The position numbers and the translations under genes were made by a program. From JALORV01 sp035498175 (GTDB lineage: Bacteria; Pseudomonadota; Gammaproteobacteria; Burkholderiales; Burkholderiaceae_F), in contig DATKAJ010000089.1 in the NCBI GenBank assembly GCA_035498175.1, positions 1 through 64,000 on the forward strand: DNA of 64,000 nucleotides, in the 5' to 3' direction. The notes beneath the pieces were generated by a model, which was not told the origin of the DNA, searched no databases, and was given only the letters and a program-made list of their open reading frames with translations. Shown piece by piece: positions 63,793 through 64,000 of the stretch. Numbering within the stretch: position 1 is the stretch's first letter; the number at the start of each line of letters is the position of its first letter.

Positions 63793-64000
63793 ATGCGCAT
63801 CCTGCTGGTCGAAGACGACTCGATGATCGGCGACAGCGTTGCCGACGGCCTGAAAGCTGAAGGCTATGCCGTGGACTGGGTGCGCGATGGCAAGGAAGCC
63901 GAGGCCGCAGTCGGCGCCTCGCCGTATTCGCTGGTCGTGCTCGATCTCGGCCTGCCGCGACGCGACGGCATCGAAGTTCTGCGCAGCATCCGCGAGCGGC
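63793..64000 (+). CDS. Response regulator, OmpR/QseB-like receiver (cut by window end)
   Basis: Sixty-nine codons of a receiver domain: MRILLVEDDSMIGDSVADGL with the acidic pair D8-D9 and phospho-acceptor Asp51 in LVVLDLGLP. The opening ILLVEDD..IG..V.DGL..EGY.VDWV is characteristic of the PmrA/QseB branch of OmpR-type regulators, normally with a winged-helix output and a histidine kinase next to it. Only the start is in the window. Confidence 0.9.
   Translation, partial: MRILLVEDDSMIGDSVADGLKAEGYAVDWVRDGKEAEAAVGASPYSLVVLDLGLPRRDGIEVLRSIRER

Overview
The window is GC-rich and almost fully coding, with short intergenic gaps, several 1- to 4-base gene overlaps and plasmid- or prophage-free housekeeping-type content. 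Families such as DUF2799, DUF2917, DUF3563, the GspA/GspB pair, IcmF and a PotABCD-like operon point to a betaproteobacterium, most likely Burkholderiales. This is inferred from gene content; no rRNA or other marker gene is present. No tRNA, rRNA, CRISPR array, transposase or integrase was recognised.

Layout. 1-5.0 kb: the end of an alkylguanine-DNA methyltransferase, a BNR-repeat protein with a MoaD-like protein, then a compact ECF42-type module (DGPF protein, two VOC proteins, a second DGPF protein, long ECF sigma factor). 5.0-11.4 kb: GNAT acetyltransferase and M13 peptidase (minus strand), a CorA-like membrane protein with a GMN motif, a VOC protein, a DUF2799 lipoprotein and a 2-hydroxychromene-2-carboxylate isomerase-like protein. 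11.6-13.1 kb: a frameshifted small ORF coupled to a glycosyltransferase. 13.2-19.0 kb: a four-gene minus-strand run, ligD - ku - MerR/TPR protein - TIR/formylglycine-generating-enzyme-like protein. This is the most striking locus: a bacterial end-joining pair contiguous with a TIR effector-like protein. 19-32.4 kb: DUF72 protein, DMT transporter, hydrolase, NmrA-like protein, GspA/GspB, GST, TauD-like dioxygenase, exported methyltransferase, an MFS remnant, a Tat-exported dienelactone hydrolase, divergent gluconokinase and 6-phosphogluconate dehydrogenase, and a DedA-rhodanese fusion.

32.4-41.4 kb: a cluster of very small ORFs around a terminator, a secreted alpha/beta hydrolase with its own terminator, a GcvA-like LysR regulator divergent from a DUF2917 gene, a TTC38-like TPR protein, an AraC regulator, an L,D-transpeptidase followed by a DUF882 protein, and a YjbQ remnant. 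41.4-47.1 kb: polyamine-type ABC operon (aminotransferase, ATPase, binding protein, two permeases) divergent from a PEP-mutase-family enzyme. 48.3-53.8 kb: a trypsin-like protein, a cold shock protein with terminator, an unknown protein, and icmF. 53.9-60.7 kb: a TetR regulator divergent from an RND tripartite efflux operon, with an AcrR-like palindrome between them. 60.7-64 kb: LysR regulator, two short DUF3563-like genes with AT-rich leaders, a BON-domain protein, a DedA protein and the start of an OmpR-type response regulator cut by the window edge.

Genes that clearly work together: the ECF42 module; LigD with Ku; the polyamine ABC operon with its transaminase; the RND pump with its TetR repressor; gluconokinase with 6-phosphogluconate dehydrogenase; GspA with GspB; the L,D-transpeptidase with the DUF882 protein. 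Start codons were chosen by ribosome-binding sites and family N-termini and differ in many places from the longest possible ORF.
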